From Gammaproteobacteria bacterium (GTDB lineage: Bacteria > Pseudomonadota > Gammaproteobacteria > VBWC01): a DNA stretch of 64,000 bases. The position numbers were made by a program, and so were the translations under genes. The stretch is from contig JAHFRU010000005.1 of assembly GCA_023266115.1 (NCBI GenBank), forward strand, positions 89,883 through 153,882, in the 5' to 3' direction. Positions 45,535-56,860 of this stretch are shown in pieces (positions within the stretch are counted from its first letter, which is position 1; each line of letters opens with the position of its first letter). The notes beneath the pieces were generated by a model, which worked only from the letters and a program-made list of their open reading frames with translations, had not been told where the DNA came from and did not search any database.

Positions 45535-46752
45535 CTACTTCGCCGAATGTCCGGTCAGCTTGATCTCGACACGGTCCTCGTCAGCGAGTCCCGCGTAGTA
45601 TTTGCGCAGGATGTCGAGCACTTCCGGGCGGCTGAAATGCGGCGACACCTCTTCACCTTCCGACAAGGACTTGCGCAGCTTGGAGCCAGACAGCATCAGC
45701 CGGTCGGCTGCCTCGTGCGGACAGGTCTTCATCGACGCCATGCCGTCGCATTTGCTGCAATGGAAGGTCCAGTCGATCTTCAGCGGTTTGGTTTCCAGTG
45801 CATCGGCCGGGATCTCGTCGAAGATGTGCTGCGCGTCGAAAGGACCGTAGTACTCGCCGACGCCGGCGTGATCACGACCAACGATCAGATGCGAGCAGCC
45901 GTAGTTCTGCCTGAACAGCGCATGCAGCAGCGCCTCGCGCGGACCGGCATAGCGCATGTCCAGCGGATAACCGGACTGCACCACCGTGTCCTTGACGAAA
46001 TACTTGTCGATCAGCACGCTGATCGCGTCGCGGCGCACCTCGGCCGGGATGTCGCCCGCCTTCAGCTTGCCTAGCAGCGAATGCACCATCACACCGTGGC
46101 AGATCTCGACGGCGATCTTCACCAGGTACTCGTGCGACCGATGCATCGGGTTACGCGTCTGGAACGCGGCGACCGTCGACCAGCCCTTTTTCTCGAACAG
46201 CGCGCGCGTCTGCGCTGGCGTCATGTAGACGTCTTTAAACCGTGTCGGAAAGTCACCCTCGGACAGCACCTTGACCGGGCCCGCCAGGTTCACCTCCCCC
46301 TGTTCCATGACCATCTGGACGCCGGGGTGTTGCTTGTCGGTGGTCTTGAACACCATGGCGCACTCGTGTTCCTTGTCGATGGTGTACTTCTCGGTGACCA
46401 TCATCGTCGCCATGACTTCGTCGGTCTCACGGCTGATCAGCGCGACGTCCTTGCCGATCCTGATCTTGTCGCCGGTCGCCTTGTCGGTCGACAGCGTGAT
46501 CGGTATCGGCCAGAACAGCCCTGCCGCGGTCTTCATGCCGTCGCACACGCCCTGCCAGTCGGCCTGCGACATGAAGCCGTCCAGCGGCGTGAAGCCACCG
46601 ATGCCGAGCATGATCAGGTCGCCGGTTTCGCGGGAGCTGATCGGTATCTGCGGCAAGGTCTTCGCGCGCGCCAGTTCCTGTTCGCGCTCCTTGCCTGCAA
46701 GAAGTAACGGCTTCAAATTGGCCGCGCCGTGCGGTTTCACCAGTCCGGACAT
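45535..46752 (-). CDS. sat: Sulfate adenylyltransferase (homomeric ATP sulfurylase)
   Basis: A 405-residue ATP sulfurylase of the Sat type, not CysDN. The PUA-like N-terminal domain contains [19 protein letters not shown]. The catalytic motifs are [14 protein letters not shown] and [15 protein letters not shown] zinc site, [18 protein letters not shown], lies near residue 325. In sulfur oxidisers Sat makes ATP from APS and pyrophosphate; in assimilation it runs the other way. The form seen here is common in sulfur-oxidising and sulfate-reducing lineages. It follows tauE on the same strand. Confidence 0.96.
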   Translation of the reverse strand: MSGLVKPHGAANLKPLLLAGKEREQELARAKTLPQIPISSRETGDLIMLGIGGFTPLDGFMSQADWQGVCDGMKTAAGLFWPIPITLSTDKATGDKIRIGKDVALISRETDEVMATMMVTEKYTIDKEHECAMVFKTTDKQHPGVQMVMEQGEVNLAGPVKVLSEGDFPTRFKDVYMTPAQTRALFEKKGWSTVAAFQTRNPMHRSHEYLVKIAVEICHGVMVHSLLGKLKAGDIPAEVRRDAISVLIDKYFVKDTVVQSGYPLDMRYAGPREALLHALFRQNYGCSHLIVGRDHAGVGEYYGPFDAQHIFDEIPADALETKPLKIDWTFHCSKCDGMASMKTCPHEAADRLMLSGSKLRKSLSEGEEVSPHFSRPEVLDILRKYYAGLADEDRVEIKLTGHSAK

Positions 46753-46871
46753 AGTACTGAACCTCTAGAAACGTGGATGAAATGTGTCGGAGTTACTCCG
46801 GGGCACGCCATTATAACGTAGTTGCCCCGTGATCTCATGACCTGCCCCGTTGCTGCGACGATACCCGGTTA

Positions 46872-47660
46872 TCAGCCCAGCAACATGCGGGTGCCGAGCA
46901 CGGCCAGCAGGGCGGCGAACCACAACTTCAGTGTCCGGCGTGGCAGCCGGTGCGCCAGCCTGGCGCCGAGCGGCGCGAACACCAGTGTGGCGGCGCCGAT
47001 GCCCGCCGCCGCGGGCCAGTAAACATAGCCCGAGGTGTAGGGCGCATCGCCGGTAACGTTCCAGCCAACGATGATGAAGCTGATCGTGCCACCGACGGCA
47101 ATCGGCAGCCCGCAGGCCGCCGATGTTGCGACCGCGTTGTGTATCGCCTTGTTACACCACAGCAGAAACGGCGTGGTCAGCGTACCGCCGCCGATACCGA
47201 TCAACGACGATACCGCACCGATGAAGGTGCCGACCAGCGACATGCCGGCGATGCCGGGCAGTGTCCGGTGCGGTGACGGCTTCACGTCCAGCGCGATCTG
47301 CGCGGCAACCACCAGTTCAAATATGCCGAACACCCAGCGTAGCGCATTGGTCGACAACAGATTCGCGACCAGCGCGCCCAGCAGCGTGCCGATCAGCAGG
47401 CCTGGCGCAAGGCCGCGTACCGCGTCCCATAATACCGCGCCGTGGCGGTGATGCGCGCGCGTCGAGGCGATCGACGTGACGATGATCGTTGCGAGCGACG
47501 TGCCGATCGCAACATGTACGGCAGCGTCGGGAAACAGCTGCTGATAGCCGAACAGCATGACCAGTGCCGGCACGATGATCAGTCCGCCGCCGACGCCGAA
47601 CAGCCCGGCGACCACGCCGACGGCCGAGCCAAGGACCAGATAGCTGACCAGGGCTAACAA
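46872..47660 (-). CDS. TauE/SafE-family sulfite/anion exporter
   Basis: A 262-residue membrane protein with about eight helices. The family repeats are GSAVGVVAGLFGVGGGLIIVPAL (residues 11-33, given in part), near GTSLATIIVTS, and again FIGAVSSLIGIGGGTLTTPF. The family exports sulfite, sulfolactate or other sulfur-containing anions. Its position 5 bp after the dehydrogenase gene and 119 bp before sat suggests work with oxidised sulfur compounds. Confidence 0.9.
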   Translation of the reverse strand: MLALVSYLVLGSAVGVVAGLFGVGGGLIIVPALVMLFGYQQLFPDAAVHVAIGTSLATIIVTSIASTRAHHRHGAVLWDAVRGLAPGLLIGTLLGALVANLLSTNALRWVFGIFELVVAAQIALDVKPSPHRTLPGIAGMSLVGTFIGAVSSLIGIGGGTLTTPFLLWCNKAIHNAVATSAACGLPIAVGGTISFIIVGWNVTGDAPYTSGYVYWPAAAGIGAATLVFAPLGARLAHRLPRRTLKLWFAALLAVLGTRMLLG

Positions 47661-47665
47661 GGCGG

Positions 47666-49030
47666 CTACCTCACCCAGATGGTTTTCACGTTGAGGAATT
47701 CGTGCATGCCATGGTGTGACAATTCACGGCCGTAGCCGGAGGCCTTGACGCCGCCGAACGGCAGGCGCGGGTCGCTCTTGACCATGCCGTTGACGAAGGC
47801 CGCGCCGCATTGCATACCAAGCGCGAAGCGTTCGCCGCGGCCAAGGTCGCGTGTCCAGACACTGCCGCCGAGGCCGAAGCGCGAATCGTTGGCGATGCGC
47901 AGCGCGTCGTCCTCGTCGCGTGCCCGGATAATACTGGCGACCGGTCCGAACAGTTCTTCATGGTAGGCGCGTGATCCCGGCGTAACGTTGTCCAGGATCG
48001 ACGGCAGGTAAAACGCACCGGGTCCCGGCGCCGGCACACAACCCGTGACCATGGTCGCGCCCTGCTTGATGCTATCGCTGACCTGCTGATGCAGCTCGTC
48101 GCGCAAATCCAGTCGCGCCAGCGGTGCGAGCGTCGTGTGCTCCAGCAATGGATCGCCCGGCCGCAGTGCGCTGGCGCCGGCCGTGAATTTCGCGATGAAC
48201 GCGTCGGCGATCGCGTCGACAACAATAAACCGCTTCGCCGCAATACAGCTTTGCCCGGCGTTGAGAAACCGCGCCGCCACCGCGTTGCCGGCGGCGAGAT
48301 CGATGTCGGCATCTTCCAGCACGACGAAGGCGTCCGAGCCGCCGAGTTCCAGTACGGCCTTTTTCAGATGCTCACCCGCGGTCGCTGCCACCTGACGTCC
48401 GGCCGCTTCGCTGCCGGTCAATGTCACTGCGTGGACACGCGCATCCTTGATCACGTCAGCGACTCTTTTTACCGGGATCATCAGCGTGCGAAAGACATGT
48501 TCCGGCAGACCGGCCTCGCGAAACACCTGCTCGATCGCCAGCGCGCATTGCGGCACGTTCGATGCGTGCTTCAACAAACCGGTATTGCCGGCGGTCAGTG
48601 CCGGCGCGGCGAAACGCATGACCTGCCAGATCGGAAAATTCCATGGCATGATCGCCAGCACCGTGCCCAGCGGCTGATAGGCGACAAAGCTGCTGCTGGC
48701 ATCTGTGTGGATTTTCTCATTGGCAAGAAAGCGCGGGCCCGTTTCCGCGTAGTATTCGAATGCCGTCGCGCATTTTTCGATCTCGGCGCGTGCCTCCCGG
48801 ACCAGCTTGCCCATCTCCAGCGTCACCAGTCGCGCCAGATGTTCCTTCTTCTTGCGCAACACATCGGCCACGGCGCGCATCATGCGGCAGCGTTCGGTCA
48901 GCGGTATGGCCGCCCAGCGCGGTGCCGCATCCGCCGCAGCGGCCAGCGCGTTTTCCAGTTCGGCCGCGCTCCAGTCGGCAAACTCGCCGAGGGGTTCGCC
49001 GTTGGCTGGATTGATGGATCGGAAGCCCAT
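47666..49030 (-). CDS. Succinate-semialdehyde dehydrogenase-like aldehyde dehydrogenase
   Basis: A 454-residue NAD(P)-dependent aldehyde dehydrogenase. The cofactor and active-site features are MPWNFPIWQVMRFAAPAL, LTGSEAAGRQVA, the general base in LELGGSDAFVVLEDAD, and the nucleophile cysteine in NAGQSCIAAKRFIV. It resembles the short GabD/Sad group (about 455 residues), which oxidises succinate semialdehyde. It precedes tauE by 5 bp. The link of the two is unclear. Confidence 0.9.
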   Translation of the reverse strand: MGFRSINPANGEPLGEFADWSAAELENALAAAADAAPRWAAIPLTERCRMMRAVADVLRKKKEHLARLVTLEMGKLVREARAEIEKCATAFEYYAETGPRFLANEKIHTDASSSFVAYQPLGTVLAIMPWNFPIWQVMRFAAPALTAGNTGLLKHASNVPQCALAIEQVFREAGLPEHVFRTLMIPVKRVADVIKDARVHAVTLTGSEAAGRQVAATAGEHLKKAVLELGGSDAFVVLEDADIDLAAGNAVAARFLNAGQSCIAAKRFIVVDAIADAFIAKFTAGASALRPGDPLLEHTTLAPLARLDLRDELHQQVSDSIKQGATMVTGCVPAPGPGAFYLPSILDNVTPGSRAYHEELFGPVASIIRARDEDDALRIANDSRFGLGGSVWTRDLGRGERFALGMQCGAAFVNGMVKSDPRLPFGGVKASGYGRELSHHGMHEFLNVKTIWVR

Positions 49031-49169
49031 GTCCGCGTTCCTTAAAGTGCTATGATTTGTTTAATCTACACCAGCGCCGGCCGGGATGACAGGTCGCGCA
49101 ACGTCCGGCGCAGCGGTGCCAACCTCTTTTGTAACGTCTGCGTTTAACGACGCGAGGGCTGGGAACGAC

Positions 49170-50117
49170 ATGAAGAAGCGTGATATCTGTGTGCTCGGCG
49201 GCACAGGTTTTGTCGGGCAACATCTGGTCGCCGCGCTGTCATCGGCCGGGTGGCATGTGCGCGTGCTGTCGCGCCACCGCGAGCGCTACCGCGAACTGCT
49301 GGTGCTGCCGAATGTGGACGTTGTCGAGGCCGACATACTCGACGAAGGTGTGCTGCGGGAGCATTTTCCCGGCGCTGCCGCCGTCATCAATCTGGTTGGT
49401 ATCCTGAATGAGCGGCATCGCGGCGATTTTCAGGTCGTGCATGCCGATTTGCCACGGCGGATCGTGTCCGCCTGCCAGTCGCTCGGGGTACCGCGCCTGC
49501 TGCATATGAGCGCACTGAATGCCGACGTGGCAAAGGGCCCCAGCCAGTATCTGCGCAGCAAGGGCGAGGGCGAGGACGCCGTGCATGCGGCTGACGATCT
49601 GGCGGTCACCAGTTTCCGTCCGTCGGTGATTTTCGGGCCGGGCGATCATTTCTTCAATCAGTTCGCCTGCCTGATCAGGGCGTCGCCCGGCATGTTGCCG
49701 CTCGTCTGTCCCGGCGCGCGTTTCGCGCCCGTCTATGTCGGTGATGTGGTCGCCGCCTTCGTCAAGGCCATGACGGACAAGAGTACCTGCGGTCAGCGAT
49801 ATAACCTGTGCGGGCCGGCAGCGTATTCGCTGCGGGAACTGTTTGAATTCACCGCGGCGGTGTCGGGGCGCCGTTGCACCGTGATCGGTTTGCCGAACGC
49901 GTTGTCGGCCATCCAGGCCCGGGTTATGGGGCTGCTGCCGGGCAAGCCGTTGACCTATGATAATTATCTGTCGATGCAGGTGGACGGTGTTTGCGCTGGC
50001 GGGTTTCCCGACGTATTCGGTATTACCCCGGCGTCGATCGAATCGATTGTGCCGCGCTATGTCGCCCGCAAAGGCGATCCGTTCGATGAAATCCGTCATC
50101 ACGCGCGCCATGACTAG
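49170..50117 (+). CDS. NDUFA9-like NAD(P)-binding protein
   Basis: A 315-residue atypical short-chain reductase. The Rossmann loop is CVLGGTGFVGQHLV (residues 6-19). A NLVGILNE strand and RSKGEGEDAV follow, where YxxxK of classical SDRs is altered to YLRSK. The C-terminal part (FAPVYVGDVVAAFVKAM) is that of the complex I NDUFA9-like group. Bacterial members may be quinone- or membrane-associated oxidoreductases. ATG 49170 matches the family N-terminus; an in-frame ATG at 49086 would add 28 residues. cca follows after 40 bp. Confidence 0.88.
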   Translation: MKKRDICVLGGTGFVGQHLVAALSSAGWHVRVLSRHRERYRELLVLPNVDVVEADILDEGVLREHFPGAAAVINLVGILNERHRGDFQVVHADLPRRIVSACQSLGVPRLLHMSALNADVAKGPSQYLRSKGEGEDAVHAADDLAVTSFRPSVIFGPGDHFFNQFACLIRASPGMLPLVCPGARFAPVYVGDVVAAFVKAMTDKSTCGQRYNLCGPAAYSLRELFEFTAAVSGRRCTVIGLPNALSAIQARVMGLLPGKPLTYDNYLSMQVDGVCAGGFPDVFGITPASIESIVPRYVARKGDPFDEIRHHARHD

Positions 50118-50157
50118 GCGGTTGCCGTAACCACGGCGCGGACGATATTGAAGATCG

Positions 50158-51387
50158 ATGAAAATATATAGGGTCGGCGGAGCGGTGCGTGACCGGCTGC
50201 TCGGCCTGCCGGTGGTGGACCGCGACTGGGTGGTTGTTGGCGCGACGCCCGAACAGATGGAACAGCTCGGTTACCGGCGCGTCGGCAAGGACTTCCCGGT
50301 ATTTCTGCATCCCGACACCCGCGAGGAATATGCGCTGGCGCGCACCGAACGCAAGACCGGCCCCGGCTACAAGGGTTTCGTCGTGCATGCCGCGCCCGAT
50401 GTGACCCTGGAAGAGGATCTGCGCCGCCGCGACATCACGATCAACGCGATGGCCGAGGACGACGGCGGCACGATCATCGATCCGTTCGGCGGGCAGGATG
50501 ATCTGGCCCGGAAAGTCATCCGTCACGTCTCGCCGGCATTCGTCGAGGACCCGTTGCGTATTCTGCGTGTCGCGCGTTTCGCCGCTCGGTTTGCCCCGCT
50601 CGGTTTCCGGGTGGCCGACGAAACCAGTGCAGTGATGCGGGCAATTGTCGCTGCCGGTGAAGTCGACGCGTTGGTCGCGGAGCGTATCTGGGTCGAGGTG
50701 GCACGCGCACTCGGCGAGCAGCAGCCGTCGCGGTTTTTTGAGGTGCTGCGCAGTTGCGGCGCGCTCGCCCGCCTGTTTCCGGAGATCGACGTTCTGTACG
50801 GTGTGCCGCAACGGCGCGATTTCCATCCCGAGATTGATACCGGCAAGCATGTGATGGCGGTGCTCGACTGTGCCGCCCGCCTCACGCCGGATACCCGGGT
50901 GCGCTTTGCGTCACTGGTGCATGATCTGGGCAAGGGCACGACGCCGGCGGCCGACTGGCCGCAGCATCCCGGCCATGAGCAACGCAGTGTCGCGCTCGTC
51001 GAGGTGTTGTGCGCGCGGTTGTCCGTGCCGAACGATTACCGCGATCTGGCCATGCTCGCCGCGCGCTATCACAGCCACTGTCACCGCGCCGGTGAACTGC
51101 GGCCCGGCACCCTGCTCGACGTGTTGCAGGGTCTCGATGCCTTTCGCCGCCCGGAACGGTTCGAACAGTTTCTGCTGGTGTGTCTCGCCGATGCGCGCGG
51201 TCGCGCCGGTCAGGAGGAGGCGCCTTACCCGCAGCAGCACCATATGCGTGCGGCATTCGCCGCCGCGCGTGCCGTCGATGCCGGGGCGCTGGCCGCCGCC
51301 GGGCATAGCGGCGCGGCCATGGCCGAGGCATTACGGCAGCAGCGTATCGCGGCCATCGACGTGCTCAAGGGCGATGGTTCACGCTGA
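50158..51387 (+). CDS. cca: Multifunctional CCA tRNA nucleotidyltransferase
   Basis: A 409-residue enzyme that adds or repairs the CCA end of tRNA. The N-terminal motif [20 protein letters not shown] holds the two metal-binding aspartates. [13 protein letters not shown] lies near residue 100. [16 protein letters not shown] is the family signature. The C-terminal HD domain ([13 protein letters not shown], about 262) adds the phosphohydrolase found in gammaproteobacterial proteins (412 in E. coli). A functional difference is not expected. Confidence 0.96.
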   Translation: MKIYRVGGAVRDRLLGLPVVDRDWVVVGATPEQMEQLGYRRVGKDFPVFLHPDTREEYALARTERKTGPGYKGFVVHAAPDVTLEEDLRRRDITINAMAEDDGGTIIDPFGGQDDLARKVIRHVSPAFVEDPLRILRVARFAARFAPLGFRVADETSAVMRAIVAAGEVDALVAERIWVEVARALGEQQPSRFFEVLRSCGALARLFPEIDVLYGVPQRRDFHPEIDTGKHVMAVLDCAARLTPDTRVRFASLVHDLGKGTTPAADWPQHPGHEQRSVALVEVLCARLSVPNDYRDLAMLAARYHSHCHRAGELRPGTLLDVLQGLDAFRRPERFEQFLLVCLADARGRAGQEEAPYPQQHHMRAAFAAARAVDAGALAAAGHSGAAMAEALRQQRIAAIDVLKGDGSR

Positions 51388-51637
51388 ATCCCGTTTTATC
51401 CACATGGCCTTCAGTCGACTGCCGGCTTCGACGCAGCACGGTCGGCGGCAACTTAAAGCGTTTTAGTTCAATAAGCTAAGCGTGACTATCCAGCGCCGCA
51501 CGGTACCATGATGTTCATTGACAGTGTCGCCGGGCCCGTGAGATTCTTCGGGGTGATCCCATACTGGCGGTTGCGGGATTGGCCTTTGCAGCTGCGCTTC
51601 TTTTTGTTTCAGACAAATCGAAAGGGGGTACCTGTCC

Positions 51638-51880
51638 ATGTACGGTGCACGTCACGACCTGACCGAGGAATTTCCGGAATTCGCAGGAACCATCAATACA
51701 CTGAAATCCAGTAATACCGACTTCTCCCGATTGTTGTTCGAATATGACGGTACGGACAAGAAGATCTACGGTATCGAACAGATGATGCAACCCGTCTCCG
51801 ACGCCTACATCGGCGAGCTGAAAAAACGCCGCCTCGCATTAAAAGATCGATTATTCGCGATACTCAGGAACCAGCACTAG
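51638..51880 (+). CDS. YdcH-like DUF465 protein
   Basis: An 80-residue, mostly helical protein of the DUF465/YdcH group. It starts MYGARHDLTEEFPEFAGTIN and ends with GELKKRRLALKDRLFAILRN, the typical C-terminal KKRL helix. ATG 51638 follows AAAGGGGG at about 10 nt. The function is unknown. Confidence 0.85.
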   Translation: MYGARHDLTEEFPEFAGTINTLKSSNTDFSRLLFEYDGTDKKIYGIEQMMQPVSDAYIGELKKRRLALKDRLFAILRNQH

Positions 51881-52148
51881 ATTCGCGCGACCCTGCGGGC
51901 TGGCTTGGCCGGTACGCCCTGCCTTCAAACATTCAAGCCATCGCGGTGACACAGTAACCGTCACCGCGGCGGTTGCGTGCGCGTTGGCTATGTCAACCGT
52001 CCCATTCGGTAGCGCAGGTCGTCCTGGCGCACCACGCGGGCATCGCGCGTCAGCATCGACGGCGTGACCGGCGCCCGGGCGCGCATCTTGCCGCCGTCGC
52101 GGGAAAAATAACGGTCGGTATGCCAGGTGCTGCGGGGAAAACGTCTGG

Positions 52149-53859
<1,711 letters not shown>

Positions 53860-53932
53860 CGCGCGCGACCGGTCACCGCGTTGAGGTTAGCGCATATTGG
53901 AGTCGGTGCGGTCACCTGCCATCCCCGGCTGT

Positions 53933-54418
53933 TCAGTGGGAGGTCGCCCTGGAGGCGCCTTCCTGTTTCTGGCGCGCGATATGCTGCTGGTACAGCGCAA
54001 GGAAATTCACCGGCGCCAGCAGCAATTGCGGAAAACTGCCTTTCGTGACCACGTCGGATACCGCCTCGCGCGCAAACGGAAACAGAATGCCCGGGCAATA
54101 TCCGCCGACCATCTCCGCCAGTTGCTCGTCGCTGTGACCTTCCAGCGAAAAAATGCCGGCCTGGTGTACCTCGACCAGGTAAGCGACCTTGTCGCCCAGC
54201 TTCGCGGTGACGGTGACCGACAGTACCACTTCATGGAAACCGTCCTTGAGTTTCTTGGCGGTATTGCGCAGCTCGAAGCTGACATCGGGCTTCCATTCCT
54301 GTTCGCCGAAAATATCCGGCGAATTCGGCGTCTCGAACGACACGTCCTTCAGGTATATCTTGTGGATCTGGAATTTGCGCGGATCGGTTGTGGTGGCTTG
54401 ATTATCGGTTTCAGACAT
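53933..54418 (-). CDS. secB: Protein-export chaperone SecB
   Basis: A 161-residue chaperone that keeps preproteins unfolded and hands them to SecA. The family core is FQIHKIYLKDVSFETPNSPD, followed by VAYLVEVHQAGIFSLEGHS and GYCPGILFPFAREAVSDVV. The length fits (155 in E. coli). It lies between the rhodanese and gpsA genes. grxC, which often sits next to secB, is absent. Confidence 0.96.
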   Translation of the reverse strand: MSETDNQATTTDPRKFQIHKIYLKDVSFETPNSPDIFGEQEWKPDVSFELRNTAKKLKDGFHEVVLSVTVTAKLGDKVAYLVEVHQAGIFSLEGHSDEQLAEMVGGYCPGILFPFAREAVSDVVTKGSFPQLLLAPVNFLALYQQHIARQKQEGASRATSH

Positions 54419-54465
54419 GACGTTATTCCTTGCTCGTGCGGCCGCGACTGGCCGTGTTCAACCAC

Positions 54466-54891
54466 TTATCCGGTGGTTACCGGTGCATCGGCGTTCTTCC
54501 AGGCGAGCATGCCGCCGCCCAGCTTGAAAACGGGCTCGAATCCCCGGTTCTTCAGCATGACGCCGGCGCGCGCCGATTGCTGGCCGGTCCTGCAGACGAC
54601 GACAAACGGCCGGCCCTTGTATTTGTCCAGTTGATCGAGACGCCCGTCCAGCAAGGCGAACGGGACGTGCACGGCGTTGACGATATGGCCGTTTTCAAAT
54701 TCCCGGTCGTCGCGCACGTCCAGCACAACGGCGTCCTGATGATTGATCAGGCGGATGACCTCGGCGGGCTTGATGTCCTTGAAGCCCAGCAGTACGCGTT
54801 TGACCTCGCCGGCGATCAGCAGCACCAGAAGAATGATCAGCGCCCCGACCAGAAATGGATGATTAATAATAAATTCGACGATCACTGGCAT
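54466..54891 (-). CDS. yibN: Membrane-anchored rhodanese-like protein (YibN)
   Basis: A 141-residue protein. An N-terminal membrane segment (residues 14-30, LVGALIILLVLLIAGEV) precedes a rhodanese domain (about 40-138). The active-site loop is VVCRTGQQSARAG, with the cysteine that carries sulfane sulfur. It is the first gene of the secB-gpsA-murU unit, on the minus strand. YibN homologues affect membrane protein insertion. Confidence 0.9.
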   Translation of the reverse strand: MPVIVEFIINHPFLVGALIILLVLLIAGEVKRVLLGFKDIKPAEVIRLINHQDAVVLDVRDDREFENGHIVNAVHVPFALLDGRLDQLDKYKGRPFVVVCRTGQQSARAGVMLKNRGFEPVFKLGGGMLAWKNADAPVTTG

Positions 54892-55229
54892 AACACCATG
54901 GTTTTCATGTTGATAAATCCGGCGTTGACGAAAACGTCCAGCGCGGGTTCCTGCGGCAACGCGTCACGGCGGCGCTCGTCGTTACTGGAATGCAACATTG
55001 GTAGCAGGTCAGGTTGTCCGATCGTCTTCAGTTATCGCGGAGGCCGGCGCGCAACGGAAATTTTCTGCGCCGCCGGATTCCTGGTAATTCTTGTACAAAT
55101 AAATAATTTCAGCACGCTATAATACTGCGATTGTCCCAGGGTTGCCAACGCGCCGCTGGCGGTTTGCCGGTGCCGCGACAGTGGTTACCGGCGGGCCGGC
55201 CGGATTGTCGAACGAATTAACGAACTACC
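54892..55229. other. Divergent promoter region between yibN and gpmI
   Basis: 338 bp without a gene. A perfect TATAAT lies at 55118-55123, oriented toward gpmI, but its spacing from the nearest TTGTAC (55091) is 21 bp, so the promoter is uncertain. No other element stands out. Confidence 0.4.
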
Positions 55230-56780
55230 ATGCGACTGAAACACAGACCTCTGGTCCTGATCGTCCTTGACGGCTGGGGCTACAGCGAAAACACGCTGGG
55301 AAACGCGATACATGCCGCCCGCACGCCGGTATGGGATGAGATCTGGAACAAGTTTCCCCACACATTGATCCGCTGCGCCGGTGCCGACGTCGGTCTGCCG
55401 GCGGGCCAGATGGGCAATTCCGAGGTCGGTCATCTCAACATGGGTGCCGGCCGCGTCGTCTACCAGGAGCTGACCCGTATCAACCGGTCGATCAAGACCG
55501 GATCGTTCTTTACCAACAGCACGCTGACCGGTGCGGTCGACGCCGTGATCCAGAGCGGCAAGGCACTGCATATTTTCGGCCTGCTCTCCCCGGGTGGCGT
55601 GCACAGCCACGAGGAGCATATCCAGGCGACGATCAAGCTGGCGGTGGAACGCGGCGCCCGCCGGGTTTATCTCCACGCATTCCTCGATGGTCGCGATACG
55701 CCGCCGCGCAGCGCCGAGGCATCGCTGCGTACCGTCGAGCAGCAGTTCACCGAGCTGGGCAGTGGCCAGGTCGCATCGATCATCGGCCGTTATTTTGCGA
55801 TGGACCGGGATTATCGTTGGGATCGCGTGCAGACCGCGTACGACCTGCTTGCCGAAGGCGCGGCGGAGTTTCAGGCGCCCGATGCGCTGACCGGTCTGAA
55901 GATGGCCTATGAGCGCGGCGAGAACGACGAGTTCGTCAAGGCGACGGCGATCACCGGCGCCGACGGCAAGCCGGTAAAAATGGCTGACGGTGACGTCGTC
56001 ATTTTCATGAACTTTCGTTCCGACCGCGCCCGGCAGCTGACCAAGGCGTTTATCGAGCAGGATTTCAAGGGGTTTGAACGACGTTATGTGCCGAAACTCG
56101 CGTCATTCGTCAGCCTCGCCGAATACAACAAGGAATTTTTCTACGTGCCGGTCGCGTTTCCGGCCGAACGGCTGAGCAACGTGTTTGGTGAGTACGTCGC
56201 GAAACTGGGACTGCGCCAGCTGCGTATCGCTGAAACGGAAAAGTACGCGCACGTCACCTTTTTCTTCAACGGCGGCGTCGAGCATCCCTACGAATGGGAA
56301 GACCGGATACTGGTGCCATCGCCCAAGGTGCCGACCTATGACCAGCAACCGGCAATGAGCGCGCCGGAGGTCACCGACCGCCTGATCGGCGCGGTTGAGT
56401 CCGGTCAGTACGACGTGATCATCTGCAACTACGCCAACGCCGACATGGTGGGGCATACCGGCAAGTTCGATGCCGCCGTGGCGGCGATCGAGGCGCTGGA
56501 CCAATGTCTTGGCCGCGTCATCGCGGCGACCCGCAAGGCCGGCGGCGAGATCCTGATTACCGCCGATCACGGTAACGCCGAGCAGATGGCCGATGAGCAG
56601 ACCCAGCAGGCGCACACGGCGCATACCAGCAATCCGGTACCGTTTATTTATATCGGACGTCCGGCAGTCATGTCGCCGAGTGGCGCGTTATCCGATGTAG
56701 CGCCGACCATGCTTTATTTGATGAAGCTCAAACAGCCCGCCGAAATGAATGGCGAGTCGCTGGTCATCGTCAACCAATAG
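55230..56780 (+). CDS. gpmI: 2,3-bisphosphoglycerate-independent phosphoglycerate mutase
   Basis: A 516-residue manganese-dependent enzyme interconverting 3- and 2-phosphoglycerate in glycolysis. The N-terminus, [14 protein letters not shown], has the metal-binding aspartate. The phosphoserine is in [48 protein letters not shown] and [11 protein letters not shown] supply the other ligands. It heads the gpmI-envC-ctpA-yibQ order common in gammaproteobacteria. Confidence 0.97.
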   Translation: MRLKHRPLVLIVLDGWGYSENTLGNAIHAARTPVWDEIWNKFPHTLIRCAGADVGLPAGQMGNSEVGHLNMGAGRVVYQELTRINRSIKTGSFFTNSTLTGAVDAVIQSGKALHIFGLLSPGGVHSHEEHIQATIKLAVERGARRVYLHAFLDGRDTPPRSAEASLRTVEQQFTELGSGQVASIIGRYFAMDRDYRWDRVQTAYDLLAEGAAEFQAPDALTGLKMAYERGENDEFVKATAITGADGKPVKMADGDVVIFMNFRSDRARQLTKAFIEQDFKGFERRYVPKLASFVSLAEYNKEFFYVPVAFPAERLSNVFGEYVAKLGLRQLRIAETEKYAHVTFFFNGGVEHPYEWEDRILVPSPKVPTYDQQPAMSAPEVTDRLIGAVESGQYDVIICNYANADMVGHTGKFDAAVAAIEALDQCLGRVIAATRKAGGEILITADHGNAEQMADEQTQQAHTAHTSNPVPFIYIGRPAVMSPSGALSDVAPTMLYLMKLKQPAEMNGESLVIVNQ

Positions 56781-56860
56781 CCGTTGCCTGGGGTGCGCGG
56801 GCTGGATTTTTCACGGCGAACTTTGCATGCTGTCACCAGGCCCGACCGCTGCCGCGATGA

